Part shown: one piece after another, positions 33,090-41,798 of the stretch
How positions within the stretch are numbered: the first letter of the stretch is position 1
Layout: each line of letters opens with the position of its first letter
Source: Achromobacter aegrifaciens
Lineage (GTDB): Bacteria > Pseudomonadota > Gammaproteobacteria > Burkholderiales > Burkholderiaceae_B
Assembly (NCBI RefSeq): GCF_902859735.1
Contig: NZ_CADIJY010000002.1
Coordinates: forward strand, 310,001 to 374,000
DNA: 64,000 bases
Direction: 5' to 3'
Notes under the pieces: model-generated
Seen by the model: the letters and a program-made list of their open reading frames with translations, nothing else
Databases searched by the model: none
What the model was told of the DNA's origin: nothing
Translations under genes and position numbers: made by a program

Positions 33090-34133
33090 ATGCAAGGCAC
33101 GATACTGGTCGGCACCGCCGGCCAAGGAATACTGCGCAGCGTGGACGATGGCGCCACCTGGCACCGCCTGGGGCTGAAGGAAGCCATCGAGTTCGACGGC
33201 ACGGTGCGCAGTCTGGCCGTGGATCCGGCCGACCCGCGCCGCGTCTTTGCCGGGGCCGACGCCGGCATGTGTGTCAGCACCGACGGCGGCGCGCATTTCA
33301 CGCGGGTGGACAGCCCCATGAACGGCATGACCGTCTGGGCCATGGCCATCGATCCCACAAATCCGCGGCGCATGTACGCGGGCACCGGCGCGCCGTCGCG
33401 CGCAGCGATGTTCCGTTCGGTGGACGGCGGCGCGAGCTGGCAGCGCCTGTCGCCCGAACTGCCGGAGTTCTGCCGCGGCGTGAACCGCCCGCGCATCCTG
33501 TCGGTCTGCGTGGATCCGGACGACGGCCGCGAGGTCTGGTTCGGCGTCGAAGAAGGGGGCTTGTGGCGCAGCCGCGACGGCGGCGATACCTGGTCGCGCG
33601 AGGACGATGAAGGCAATGCCGATGCCATCGCCAACCCCGACATCCATTGCGTAGCTGTCCTGCCGGCCACGGCCGCCGCGCCCAAGACCGCCATGGTGCT
33701 GACGGTGAACTCCGTCTATCTCAGCGAGGACGACGCCCGGCGCTGGAATGGCGTGGCTTCCAAGTCGCGCTTTGACGGCATGTACTACACCCGCACGGTG
33801 CAGGCGCTGCCGGACGATCCCGACACGCTGCTGCTGGCCATCGGCGACGGCACGCCAGGCACGCGCAGCAGGATCTACCGTTCGTCCGACCGCGGCCGCA
33901 ACTGGCAGCCGGCGCTGCTGCACACGCCGCCAAATTCCACCTTCTGGGCCTTCGGCGTGCACGCAGCCGACCCGCGACTGGCGTTCGCCGGCACCAAGTA
34001 CGGCCATCTGTTCCGTTCCACCGACGGCGGCCGCAGCTGGTTCAAGGAATGGCGCGACTTCAGCGAAATCACCGCCGTGGCCTGGACGCCGTACGCCGCG
34101 CCCGTGACCGCGCACCCCCAGTCCATCAACTGA
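33090..34133 (+). CDS. BNR/Asp-box beta-propeller protein (sialidase/YCF48-like)
   Basis: The 347-residue protein has at least six Asp-box repeats (SVDDGATW, STDGGAHF, SVDGGASW, SRDGGDTW, SSDRGRNW, STDGGRSW) spaced about 45-60 residues, the mark of a six- or seven-blade propeller of the VPS10/YCF48/sialidase type. No signal peptide or membrane helix is seen, so it seems cytoplasmic. The catalytic residues of sialidases are not evident. Such genes occur in catabolic clusters with no known reaction; lactonase or scaffold roles are possible. Confidence 0.85.
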   Translation: MQGTILVGTAGQGILRSVDDGATWHRLGLKEAIEFDGTVRSLAVDPADPRRVFAGADAGMCVSTDGGAHFTRVDSPMNGMTVWAMAIDPTNPRRMYAGTGAPSRAAMFRSVDGGASWQRLSPELPEFCRGVNRPRILSVCVDPDDGREVWFGVEEGGLWRSRDGGDTWSREDDEGNADAIANPDIHCVAVLPATAAAPKTAMVLTVNSVYLSEDDARRWNGVASKSRFDGMYYTRTVQALPDDPDTLLLAIGDGTPGTRSRIYRSSDRGRNWQPALLHTPPNSTFWAFGVHAADPRLAFAGTKYGHLFRSTDGGRSWFKEWRDFSEITAVAWTPYAAPVTAHPQSIN

Positions 34134-34152
34134 CAACCCGCCCGAGACCGCC

Positions 34153-34638
34153 ATGTCCACCAACACCACGCTTGCGCCGGCAGACCGCCGGCCGCGCATC
34201 GCGCGCACCCACCTGGCCCTGTTCGTGCGCGACCCGTTCGCGTCGGCGTCCTGGTACGAATCCGTGCTCGGCATGCAGGAGACCGCGCGCGGCGAGCAAT
34301 GGGTGTTCCTGTCCTTTGGGCGCAAGCACCACGACATCGCCCTGATCCGCGCGGCCGAAGGCGAGCCCGCCCGCGGCCCCGTCAACATGCAGCACTACGG
34401 GCTGGAGATCGAGGGCGACGTGGACGAGCTGCGCCGCCTCTACGGCATGTTGCTGGCCAAGGGCGTGGACGTCGTGAAAATCACCGATCACAAAGTCGGC
34501 TACGGGCTGTACTTCACCGACCCCGACGGCCACCGCTTCGAGTTCTTCTGCGAAACCGTGCACGGCGACGAAGAGGGCAAGCAGGTCCTGCACGACCACA
34601 ACGCGCCCAGCGTCCCCATGACCCTGGACCCGCTTTGA
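34153..34638 (+). CDS. Single-domain VOC protein, extradiol-dioxygenase-like
   Basis: The 161-residue protein has a VOC domain with the full 2-His-1-carboxylate set at the places used by type I extradiol dioxygenases: His20 (RTHLALFVRD), His81 (MQHYGLEIEG) and Glu130 (DPDGHRFEFFCE). It could therefore cleave a catechol-type ring using Fe(II), although it is only half the length of two-domain enzymes. Its neighbours, an MhpA-like hydroxylase and an alpha/beta hydrolase, fit a meta-cleavage route. Glyoxalase or isomerase activity is the alternative. Confidence 0.8.
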   Translation: MSTNTTLAPADRRPRIARTHLALFVRDPFASASWYESVLGMQETARGEQWVFLSFGRKHHDIALIRAAEGEPARGPVNMQHYGLEIEGDVDELRRLYGMLLAKGVDVVKITDHKVGYGLYFTDPDGHRFEFFCETVHGDEEGKQVLHDHNAPSVPMTLDPL

Positions 34639-34687
34639 CCGCCCGCACGGCGCACTCCTTCCTGATCCCACATTTTCTGGAGCATCC

Positions 34688-35290
34688 ATGAGCAGCACCA
34701 ACTTCGGCCCCTACCGCATCCGCAAGTGGTATTTGCAGATCGACGACACCCTCACTACTGAAACCGGCGAACCGGCCGACGGCGAGCCGTTGCGCAAGAT
34801 CGTCATCGCGGCCGCGCTGCACAACCCCTATGCCGGGCGCTTCGAACGCGACCTGTCGGGCTATGTCGAACCCTCGGGCATGCTGGGCGAGGAGTTCGGC
34901 CGGCGCATCATCGCCGCGGCCGGCGGCCAGCCGCTGGAAAGCTACGGCAAGGCCTGCGTGGTGGGCACGGACGGCGAGTACGAGCACGGCAACGCGTTGT
35001 TGACCACCATCTTCGCCGAACCCGTGCGCGCGGCGCTCGGCGGCGGCAAGGCCTGGGTGCCTTCCACCGGCAAGCGCGGCGGTCCCGGCACCGTCATCGA
35101 CATTCCGCTGGCGCATAAGGACGCGCTCTATGTCCGTTCGCACTACGACAGCGTGACCGCGCTGTTCGGCGACGCGCCCAACCGCGACGAAGTGCTGATC
35201 GCCTTCGCGTTTGCCACGCGCGGGCGCCTGCATGCGCGCCTGGGCGGCATCCCCGCCAGCGAAATCCAGGGCAAAGACGGACTCTGCTGA
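34688..35290 (+). CDS. Amino acid synthesis family protein (DUF1185)
   Basis: The 200-residue protein matches the DUF1185/amino-acid-synthesis family by pattern: IRKWYLQIDDTLTTETGEP at the start, AAALHNPYAGRFERDLSGY, GKACVVGTDGEYEHGNALLT and HYDSVTALFGDAPNRDEVLIAFAFATRGRLHARLGG. Members are common in Bordetella and rhizobial catabolic loci, but no reaction is established and the family name is misleading. It is within the operon, 49 bases after the VOC gene. Confidence 0.85.
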   Translation: MSSTNFGPYRIRKWYLQIDDTLTTETGEPADGEPLRKIVIAAALHNPYAGRFERDLSGYVEPSGMLGEEFGRRIIAAAGGQPLESYGKACVVGTDGEYEHGNALLTTIFAEPVRAALGGGKAWVPSTGKRGGPGTVIDIPLAHKDALYVRSHYDSVTALFGDAPNRDEVLIAFAFATRGRLHARLGGIPASEIQGKDGLC

Positions 35291-35302
35291 AAGGAAGCCG
35301 AT

Positions 35303-36145
35303 ATGCAACGCCGCGACACCGCTATCGCCGTCAACGGCATGACTTTGCACCTGACCGAGTGGGGCCCCCAGGCGGGGCGTCCGCTATTCATGCTGCACGG
35401 CATCCGCGGCTATGCCGAGACCTTCGCCGGCATCGCGCAGGCGTTGCAGCCGGATTTCCGCGTCCTGGCCTATGACCAGCGCGGCCGCGGCGCCAGCAGT
35501 TGGGATCCGCAGCGCAACTACTACACCGACGCCTACGTGGATGACCTGGCGGGCGTGGCCGACGCGCTGGGCCTGGACCGCTTCGATCTGCTCGGCCATT
35601 CGATGGGCGGCATCGCCGCCATCGTCTTTGCCGCCCGCCATCCGCAGCGCGTGCGGCGCCTGATCGTCGAGGATGCCGGACCCGCCGCTTTCGAAGGCAG
35701 CGCGGGCGCGGCGCGCATCCAGCGCGAATTGCGCGAAACGCCCGAGTTCTTTCCCGACATCGCCGCGGCCCGCGAGTACCTGCGCGCGCTGCGGCCCAGC
35801 GTGACCGAAGCCGCCCGCGAGGAACGGCTGCGCCACATGTTGAAGGAAGACGGAGCAGGCGGCTGGACCTGGCGCCACGACCATGCGGGTATCGCCGCGA
35901 CCCGGCTGGACCCCGATCCGGCGCGCGTGGTGGACCTGTGGCCGCAGGTCCAGGCGCTGGGCTGTCCGACCCTGGTCGTGCGCGGCGGGCGTTCGGACTA
36001 CCTGCAGGCCCAGACCGCCCGCGACATGGCGGCGCGCAATCCGAACGTGGAATGGGTCGAGATAGAAGGCGCCGGCCATTACATCCATGACGATCAGCCG
36101 GCCGCCTTCGAGCAGGCCGTCGGCGGGTTCCTGCGCCGCGCCTGA
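35303..36145 (+). CDS. Alpha/beta hydrolase (meta-cleavage hydrolase-like)
   Basis: The 280-residue hydrolase has the oxyanion LHGIRG, nucleophile Ser100 in LLGHSMGG, an acid residue in the VVRGGRSDYL strand and the catalytic His in EGAGHYIHDDQP. This is the layout of C-C bond hydrolases such as MhpC, of dienelactone-type esterases and of haloalkane-type enzymes. Beside an extradiol-type VOC protein and an MhpA-like hydroxylase, cleavage of a ring-fission product is the likeliest role. Confidence 0.88.
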   Translation: MQRRDTAIAVNGMTLHLTEWGPQAGRPLFMLHGIRGYAETFAGIAQALQPDFRVLAYDQRGRGASSWDPQRNYYTDAYVDDLAGVADALGLDRFDLLGHSMGGIAAIVFAARHPQRVRRLIVEDAGPAAFEGSAGAARIQRELRETPEFFPDIAAAREYLRALRPSVTEAAREERLRHMLKEDGAGGWTWRHDHAGIAATRLDPDPARVVDLWPQVQALGCPTLVVRGGRSDYLQAQTARDMAARNPNVEWVEIEGAGHYIHDDQPAAFEQAVGGFLRRA

Positions 36146-36199
36146 GGTGTCTGAGCGCAACCCGTCAGGCAAAAGACAAGAATCCAAGGGAGAGCCGAG

Positions 36200-37885
36200 A
36201 TGGCGCATATCGTAGAAGTGCCGGTGCTGGTGGTGGGCGCCGGGCCGGTCGGCGTGACGCTGGCCAATCTGCTGGGCAGTTATGGCGTGGAAACGCTGGT
36301 GCTGGAACGCAACCAGGACGTGCTGGACTATCCGCGCGCGGTGGGCCTGGACGACGAAGCCATGCGCACCTTTCAGAGCGCGGGCCTGGCCGATGAAATG
36401 CTGCGCGACATGATCCAGAACGTGCCCATGCGCATGTACACGCGGACCAAGCGCTGCTTTGCCGAGATCCTGCCGGCCACGCGCGAGTTCGGCTGGTATC
36501 GCCGCAATCTGTTTTCGCAGCCGCTGGGCGAACGCACCCTGCGCGCCGGTCTGCGGCGCTTTCCCCATGTGACGCTGGAACTGGGCAGCGAGCTGCTGTC
36601 GCTGGCGCAGGACGAGCGCGGCGTCACGGTGCGGGTGCGCGATGCCGAGGGCGCCGAGCGCGAGATCCGCACGCAATACCTGCTGGCCGCCGACGGCGGG
36701 CGCAGCACAGTGCGCGAACGCCTTCTGCAATTGCCCTTCGACGGCAATACGCATCCGCGCAAATGGGTGGTCATCGAATGCGACCAGGACCCGCTGGACG
36801 CCCCTTATACCGCGCTGCATTGCGAGCCGCGCCGCCCCTATGTCTGCCTGCGCCTGCCTTACGGCCTGCGGCGCTGGGAGTTCATGCTGTTTCCGGGCGA
36901 GGACGGCGAGCAGATGCTGCAGCCGGAAAAGGTGCAGGAACTGCTGCGCCATCACGTGGCCGACCCGGCCAGGTTGAACGTCATCCGCGCCCGCGTCTAT
37001 ACCCACAATTCCCGCGTGGCGCGTACTTTCGTCTCGGGCCGCGTCTGTCTGGCGGGCGACGCCGCGCACCTGACCCCGCCCTGGATCGGCCAGGGCCTGA
37101 ACGCCGGTCTGCGCGACGCTTTCAACCTGGCCTGGAAGGTGGCCTGGATCGTGCAGGGCCGCCTGGACCCGGCCGCCTTGCAGAGCTACCACGACGAACG
37201 CCACAGCCATGCCCGCGCCATGATTTCGCTGGCCGACATGTTCGGCGCCATGCTGTCGCAGACCAACCCGGTACTGGCGGCGCTGCGCGACACGTTCTTC
37301 CTGTCGATCCGGAATATTCCGAAGATCCGCGACTATGTGCTGCAAATGAAGTTCAAGCCCATGCCGCGCTATAGCCGCGGCGTGGTGGGCGACAGCGCCG
37401 ACAAGACGCAGCGCGAGTGCATCGGCCGCATGTTCATCCAGCCGCTGGTGGAATGCGAGAACGGCGCCACGCTGCGCCTGGACGAAGCGCTGGGCGCGGG
37501 CTTCGCGCTGATAGGCTGGCGCCGCGATCCGCGCGCAGGGCTGCCGCCGGCCCTGCGGGCGCAGCTGGACAAGCTGGGCTGCCGCTACGTGGCGGCGCAG
37601 CGCGCGCGCAGCGGCTGCGATCCCGACGAACTGCAAGCCGGCGCCTTGCCCGTGTTGCAGGATACGGAGAACGCGCTGCATTTCTGGTTCCAGCGCACCC
37701 GCGCGGACTGGGTGCTGGTGCGGCCGGACCGCTACGTCGCGGCGCTGGGCCGCAGCGCGGACGCCGCCGACGCCCTGGGTCGCTTCGCCGCCCGCTTCGT
37801 ACCCGGGGCAACCCAGATGGCCGCGCAGCCGGCAGGCAAGCCGTCTCACGCGCCCGGGGCGATCCTGAACGGAGCGCAGCCATGA
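36200..37885 (+). CDS. FAD-dependent aromatic monooxygenase, MhpA-like
   Basis: The 561-residue class A flavoprotein hydroxylase starts with VLVVGAGPVGVTLANLLGSYGVETLVLER (FAD Rossmann motif, residues 8-36). It has the DG motif AADGGRSTVRERL near 165 and GDAAHLTPPWIGQGLNAGLRDAFNLAWKV near 290-318. Length and patterns match 3-(3-hydroxyphenyl)propionate hydroxylase and relatives that add a hydroxyl next to a phenolic OH using NAD(P)H and O2. AAGGGAGAG precedes the ATG. The sulfatase gene overlaps its stop (ATGA), so the two are coupled. Confidence 0.9.
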   Translation: MAHIVEVPVLVVGAGPVGVTLANLLGSYGVETLVLERNQDVLDYPRAVGLDDEAMRTFQSAGLADEMLRDMIQNVPMRMYTRTKRCFAEILPATREFGWYRRNLFSQPLGERTLRAGLRRFPHVTLELGSELLSLAQDERGVTVRVRDAEGAEREIRTQYLLAADGGRSTVRERLLQLPFDGNTHPRKWVVIECDQDPLDAPYTALHCEPRRPYVCLRLPYGLRRWEFMLFPGEDGEQMLQPEKVQELLRHHVADPARLNVIRARVYTHNSRVARTFVSGRVCLAGDAAHLTPPWIGQGLNAGLRDAFNLAWKVAWIVQGRLDPAALQSYHDERHSHARAMISLADMFGAMLSQTNPVLAALRDTFFLSIRNIPKIRDYVLQMKFKPMPRYSRGVVGDSADKTQRECIGRMFIQPLVECENGATLRLDEALGAGFALIGWRRDPRAGLPPALRAQLDKLGCRYVAAQRARSGCDPDELQAGALPVLQDTENALHFWFQRTRADWVLVRPDRYVAALGRSADAADALGRFAARFVPGATQMAAQPAGKPSHAPGAILNGAQP

Positions 37886-39477
37886 ATGCACCGGTCCAGC
37901 CCGCGGGCAACCCGGTCCGCAACGTGCTGTTCATCATGTGCGACCAACTGCGCGCGGATCACCTTTCCTGTTATGGCGGAGCCGGCGCCTTGCGCACGCC
38001 CCACATCGACCGGCTGGCAAGCATGGGCGTTCAGTACGACCGCGCCTACGTGACGTCCGCGGTCTGCGGCCCGTCGCGCGCGTCCTACTACACCGGCCGC
38101 TATCCGCTGTCGCACCGCGTCACCTGGAACCGGGTGCCGCATCCGGTGGACGAATGGTGCCTGGGCGAATACCTGGCCCAGGCCGGACTGCCGCTGCACC
38201 TGCTGGGCAAGACGCACTTCGTGCCCGACCGCGCCGGATTGCGGGGCAAAGGCTATGCGGCCGAGGACGAGCAACGTTTCCTGCAAGGCGGCTTCCTGCC
38301 GATCGAGCGTTACGACGGCCATTTCGAACTGGCCAAGGACAGCCCATACCGCCGCTACCTGCGCGAACGCGGCTACGACAGCGAACGCCCCTGGGAAGAC
38401 TACGTGGTGGGCAGCCAGGCGGCCGACGGCAGCATCGCCAGCGGCTGGCTGATGCGCAACGCGCCGCTGCCCGCCCGCGTGGACGCGGCGGATTCCGAGA
38501 CGGCCTATCTTACGGACCGCGCATTGGACTTCATGCAGGGGCAGGGCGACAAGCCCTGGGCGCTGCATCTTTCCTACATCAAGCCGCACTGGCCGTACAA
38601 GGCGCCGGCGCCATACCACGCCATGTACGGCGCGGAAGACTGCGCGGCGCCCGTGCGCTCGCAGGCGGAGCGGGAGCGCCCCCATCCTGTGCATGGCGCC
38701 TACCAGCGGCTGGAAGAGTCGCAGTCCTTCGCCCGCGACGAAGTCTGGCGCAGCGTACGGCCGGTCTACATGGGGCTGGTCAAGCAGATCGACGACCAGA
38801 TCGGTCGGGTGCTGGACTTCCTGGAGCGCAGCGGCCGGCTCAAGGACACGCTGATCCTCTTCACCTCCGACCACGGCGACCACCTGGGCGACCACTGGCT
38901 GGGCGAAAAGGAATACTTCTACGACAGCGCGATGCGCGTGCCTTGCCTGGTCTATGACCCGGCGCCGGCCGCCGACGCGACCCGCGGCAGCCGCAGCGAC
39001 GCATTCGTCGAATGCATAGACGTCGTCCCCACGGTGCTGGAGGCGCTGGCGCTGCCGGGGCAAGAACACCGCATCGAGGGCCGCTCGCTGCTGCCGGGGA
39101 TCCGCGGCGTGTCGGAGTCCGCGCCGTCCGCGCGCGAGTACGTGGTGGGCAGCCTGGACTACGCCTACCGCGAGGCGCGCCTGTTCCTGGGACGCGGCGA
39201 GCGCGAGTGCACCGGCCTGATGGTGCGCGACGAGCGCTACAAGTACCTGCATTGGCAGGGCTATCCCGCGCAATTGTTCGACCTGCGCGACGACCCGGGC
39301 GAGCTGCATGACCTGGGCGCCGATCCGGGCATGGCGCCGGTGGCGGCACGGATGCGCTCGGCGCTGCTGGACTGGCACGAAGGCCTCAAGCGCCGCGCCA
39401 CCGAGACCGACGAGGAAGTACGCGAGCGCACGCATGCGCACGAACGGATGATGGGCATTCTGATCGGCCGCTGGTGA
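37882..39477 (+). CDS. Sulfatase/phosphonate monoester hydrolase family enzyme
   Basis: The 531-residue protein of the alkaline-phosphatase superfamily has the formylglycine motif CGPSR (Cys62, in VCGPSRASYYTGR) and the metal residue Asp21 in CDQLRADHL. A second metal cluster reads TSDHGDHLGDH and a late lysine-type segment is EKEYFYDSAMRVPCLVY. The DQ rather than DD opening is typical of choline-sulfatase/PMH-type members. No signal peptide is seen, so it acts in the cytoplasm, hydrolysing a sulfate (or phosphonate) ester. Coupling to a phenol hydroxylase gene suggests an aryl sulfate substrate. Maturation needs a formylglycine-generating enzyme, not found in this window. Confidence 0.9.
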   Translation: MNAPVQPAGNPVRNVLFIMCDQLRADHLSCYGGAGALRTPHIDRLASMGVQYDRAYVTSAVCGPSRASYYTGRYPLSHRVTWNRVPHPVDEWCLGEYLAQAGLPLHLLGKTHFVPDRAGLRGKGYAAEDEQRFLQGGFLPIERYDGHFELAKDSPYRRYLRERGYDSERPWEDYVVGSQAADGSIASGWLMRNAPLPARVDAADSETAYLTDRALDFMQGQGDKPWALHLSYIKPHWPYKAPAPYHAMYGAEDCAAPVRSQAERERPHPVHGAYQRLEESQSFARDEVWRSVRPVYMGLVKQIDDQIGRVLDFLERSGRLKDTLILFTSDHGDHLGDHWLGEKEYFYDSAMRVPCLVYDPAPAADATRGSRSDAFVECIDVVPTVLEALALPGQEHRIEGRSLLPGIRGVSESAPSAREYVVGSLDYAYREARLFLGRGERECTGLMVRDERYKYLHWQGYPAQLFDLRDDPGELHDLGADPGMAPVAARMRSALLDWHEGLKRRATETDEEVRERTHAHERMMGILIGRW

Positions 39478-39587
39478 AGCGGACCGGTCCTGATCTGGAT
39501 TTCCAGCCGCCCGGGTCCGTCCTGGCCCGGAGCGGCAACTCAGTCGCCGGACTATTCCGGGAAACGACATATACAAGGGGAAGTACC

Positions 39588-40574
39588 ATGGGATCGCCGT
39601 ACCGTTGTTGTTTGCAACCCGTCTTGTGGGCCGCGCTGGCGCTAGTGCCGGCCGGCCAGGCCGCGGCCCAGTCCTGGCCGTCGGACACCGTGAAGATCGT
39701 GGTGCCGTATCCGCCCGGCACCGAACCCGACGTGCTGGCGCGCGACTTGGGCAACCGCCTCTTCAAAGAGAGCGGCAAGACCGTGGTGGTGGAAAACCGC
39801 CCCGGCGCCAACGCCATCATCGGCAGCGATTACGTCGCCAAGGCGGCGGGTGACGGCAATACGCTGCTGATGGTCGACCGCCTGGCGCTCGAGACCAATC
39901 CCTTCCTGTACGCCAAGGTGCCGTACCGGTGGCAGGAGGATTTCAAGCCCGTCACCGACCTGGGCCAGGTGCAGCTTTACGTGGCGGTCAGCAATGCCTT
40001 TCCGGCCAAGACCTACAAGGAGTTCATCGACTACGCCCGGGCCAATCCGCAACGCATCAACGTCGGCACCGGCGGCCAGGGCCACGTGAACCATCTGGGC
40101 ATGGCCATGCTGGCCAGCGCCGAAGGCGTGCAGTTCACCTATGTGCCGTTCAAGGGCGTGGCGCCGGCCATGACCGCGACCATGGCTGGCGACGTGGACA
40201 GCGTCATGGCTGGCGGCCTGGCGGTGTCGGAACAGTACAAGGCCGGCAAGATCCGCGTGCTGGTCGCCGGCGCTTCGCAGCGGGCGGCGATGATGCCCGA
40301 CGTGCCGACGCTGCAGGAGGCGGGCGGCAAGGCCGGCAGCATCCCGTCCACGGTCTTTACCCTGTTCGCTCCCGGCAAGACGCCGGACGAGCTGGTGGCG
40401 CGGATCAACCAGGCGGTGACGACGGTCACGGCGGATCCGGCGTTTCGCCAGACCTACGAAGCGCGTGGCCTGCTGGTGCGCGGCTCCACGCCCCTGGCCA
40501 CGCTGGCTGCCATGAAGGAAGAGGCCGGCCGCTATGAAACCCTGATCAAGTCCGCTGGCATCAAGCCGGATTGA
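39588..40574 (+). CDS. Bug/TctC-family tripartite tricarboxylate transporter binding protein
   Basis: The 328-residue protein has a signal peptide ending near GQAAAQS and the Bug pattern: WPSDTVKIVVPYPPGTEPDVLARDLGNRL, then VVENRPGANAIIGSDYVAKAAGDGNTLLM, then HLGMAMLASAEGVQFTYVPFKGVAPAMTATMAGDVD. The start is the ATG after AAGGGGA. Such proteins capture organic acids in the periplasm for a TctAB-type permease, not present here, as is common for the many orphan Bug genes of Bordetella and Achromobacter. It probably feeds the catabolic operon it ends. Confidence 0.92.
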   Translation: MGSPYRCCLQPVLWAALALVPAGQAAAQSWPSDTVKIVVPYPPGTEPDVLARDLGNRLFKESGKTVVVENRPGANAIIGSDYVAKAAGDGNTLLMVDRLALETNPFLYAKVPYRWQEDFKPVTDLGQVQLYVAVSNAFPAKTYKEFIDYARANPQRINVGTGGQGHVNHLGMAMLASAEGVQFTYVPFKGVAPAMTATMAGDVDSVMAGGLAVSEQYKAGKIRVLVAGASQRAAMMPDVPTLQEAGGKAGSIPSTVFTLFAPGKTPDELVARINQAVTTVTADPAFRQTYEARGLLVRGSTPLATLAAMKEEAGRYETLIKSAGIKPD

Positions 40575-40630
40575 GCACGCGTCCCGGCGCCGCCGCGGGT
40601 GGCGTCCCGGGACGTGGAAACGCCGGGGCC

Positions 40631-40644
40631 GGCGCTATAGCGCC
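40631..40644. repeat. Palindrome GGCGCTATAGCGCC at the argE stop codon
   Basis: A perfect 14-base palindrome spans the TAG stop of the ArgE-like gene, in the convergent gap with the Bug gene. A longer imperfect dyad (GTCCCGG ... CCGGGAC, about 40579-40613) lies beside it. There is no T-run, so intrinsic termination is doubtful, but stem-loops here may define the 3' ends of both operons. Confidence 0.4.
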
Positions 40645-41786
40645 GCCAACAGCCGTTCCAGGAATGCATCGCACTCGGCGAGTTGCGCGCGCGAGATGAA
40701 TTCGTCGGGCTTGTGGGCTTGCGTGATGGATCCCGGACCGCACACCACCACGGGGACGTCCAGGTGCCGGGTGAACAGCCCGCCCTCGGTGCCGAAAGCC
40801 ACCTTGGTCTTGCCGGTCCCGGCGGGCAGCAGGGATTCCACGAAACGCACGGCCTCGCTGGCCGGATGCGTGTCCAGCCCCGGATAGGCGTTGATCTGCT
40901 CTATCCGGATATCCGCGGCGGGCGCACGCAGGCGCGCCTGATCGCGGATGTCCTCGGCCGCCTGGCGCAAGGGCGCAAGCAGCGCGTCGGGATCGTCCTG
41001 GGCCAGATGCCGGATCTCGAAGTCGACCGCGCATTCGTTGGGCACGATGTTCAAGGCGCGTCCGCCGTGGATGCAGCCCGCGTGGACGGTTGCATAGGGC
41101 ACCTCATAGGCCGGGTCGCGCGCGCCATGGGCTTGCAGCTCGTCCTGCAGGGCGCGCATGGCGCCGACCATGTCGCACGCCAGATGGATGGCGTTCAGCG
41201 CCCGCGGCGCCAGCGCGGAATGGCCTTCGAGTCCCTGGCAGACGGCGCGCAAGGCCATCTTGCCCTTATGGCCGGTGGCGATCTGCATGGAGGTCGGTTC
41301 GCCCACGATGCACAGCGCGGGCCGGGTGGGCGCCATTTCCATGACGTCCAGCAGCCGGCGCACGCCGACGCAGCCGATCTCCTCGTCGTAGGACAGCGCC
41401 AGTTGCAGCGGCCGCCGCAACGGACGCTTGCTGGCCAGCAGCATCGCGTTGACGGCACAGGCCACGAAGCCCTTCATGTCCGCTGCGCCGCGGCCATACA
41501 AGAGCCCGTTGCGCTCGGTCAGCGCGAAGGGCGGCACGGTCCAGGCCTGTCCGGCGGCGGGCACCACGTCGGTATGTCCCGACAGCAGCACGCCCGGAAC
41601 ATCGGCGGGGCCGACGGACGCGTGCAGGTTAGCGCGGGTGCCGTCGTCGCTGCGCACCAGCGTGCAGGCAATGCCGTGCGCCGCCAGCAGTTCGCGCACG
41701 GCCTCGATCAGCGCCAGGTTGGGCGTGAGGGTCACCGTGTCGAAGGCGATCAGGCGCGCCAGCAGCGCCTCGGAAGCGGTAGGCAT
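40635..41786 (-). CDS. argE: M20-family deacetylase, acetylornithine deacetylase-like
   Basis: The 383-residue metallopeptidase has LSGHTDVVP (first zinc His and Asp), GRGAADMKGF (bridging Asp), YDEEIGCVG (catalytic Glu pair) and a C-terminal zinc His near GPGSITQAHKPDEFIS. It matches ArgE, which releases acetate from N-acetylornithine, but broader N-acyl amino acid hydrolysis is possible given its place after a RidA gene in an amino-acid importer operon. The stop codon lies within a 14-base palindrome. Confidence 0.85.
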   Translation of the reverse strand: MPTASEALLARLIAFDTVTLTPNLALIEAVRELLAAHGIACTLVRSDDGTRANLHASVGPADVPGVLLSGHTDVVPAAGQAWTVPPFALTERNGLLYGRGAADMKGFVACAVNAMLLASKRPLRRPLQLALSYDEEIGCVGVRRLLDVMEMAPTRPALCIVGEPTSMQIATGHKGKMALRAVCQGLEGHSALAPRALNAIHLACDMVGAMRALQDELQAHGARDPAYEVPYATVHAGCIHGGRALNIVPNECAVDFEIRHLAQDDPDALLAPLRQAAEDIRDQARLRAPAADIRIEQINAYPGLDTHPASEAVRFVESLLPAGTGKTKVAFGTEGGLFTRHLDVPVVVCGPGSITQAHKPDEFISRAQLAECDAFLERLLAAL

Positions 41787-41798
41787 GGCGTTGCCGCC

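Noticed and set aside
35384-37891. 835-codon minus-strand frame
   Set aside because: Antisense to the hydrolase and FAD monooxygenase genes.
40579-40613. GC-rich dyad after the Bug gene as an intrinsic terminator
   Set aside because: It has stem potential but no T-run, so I did not call a terminator.
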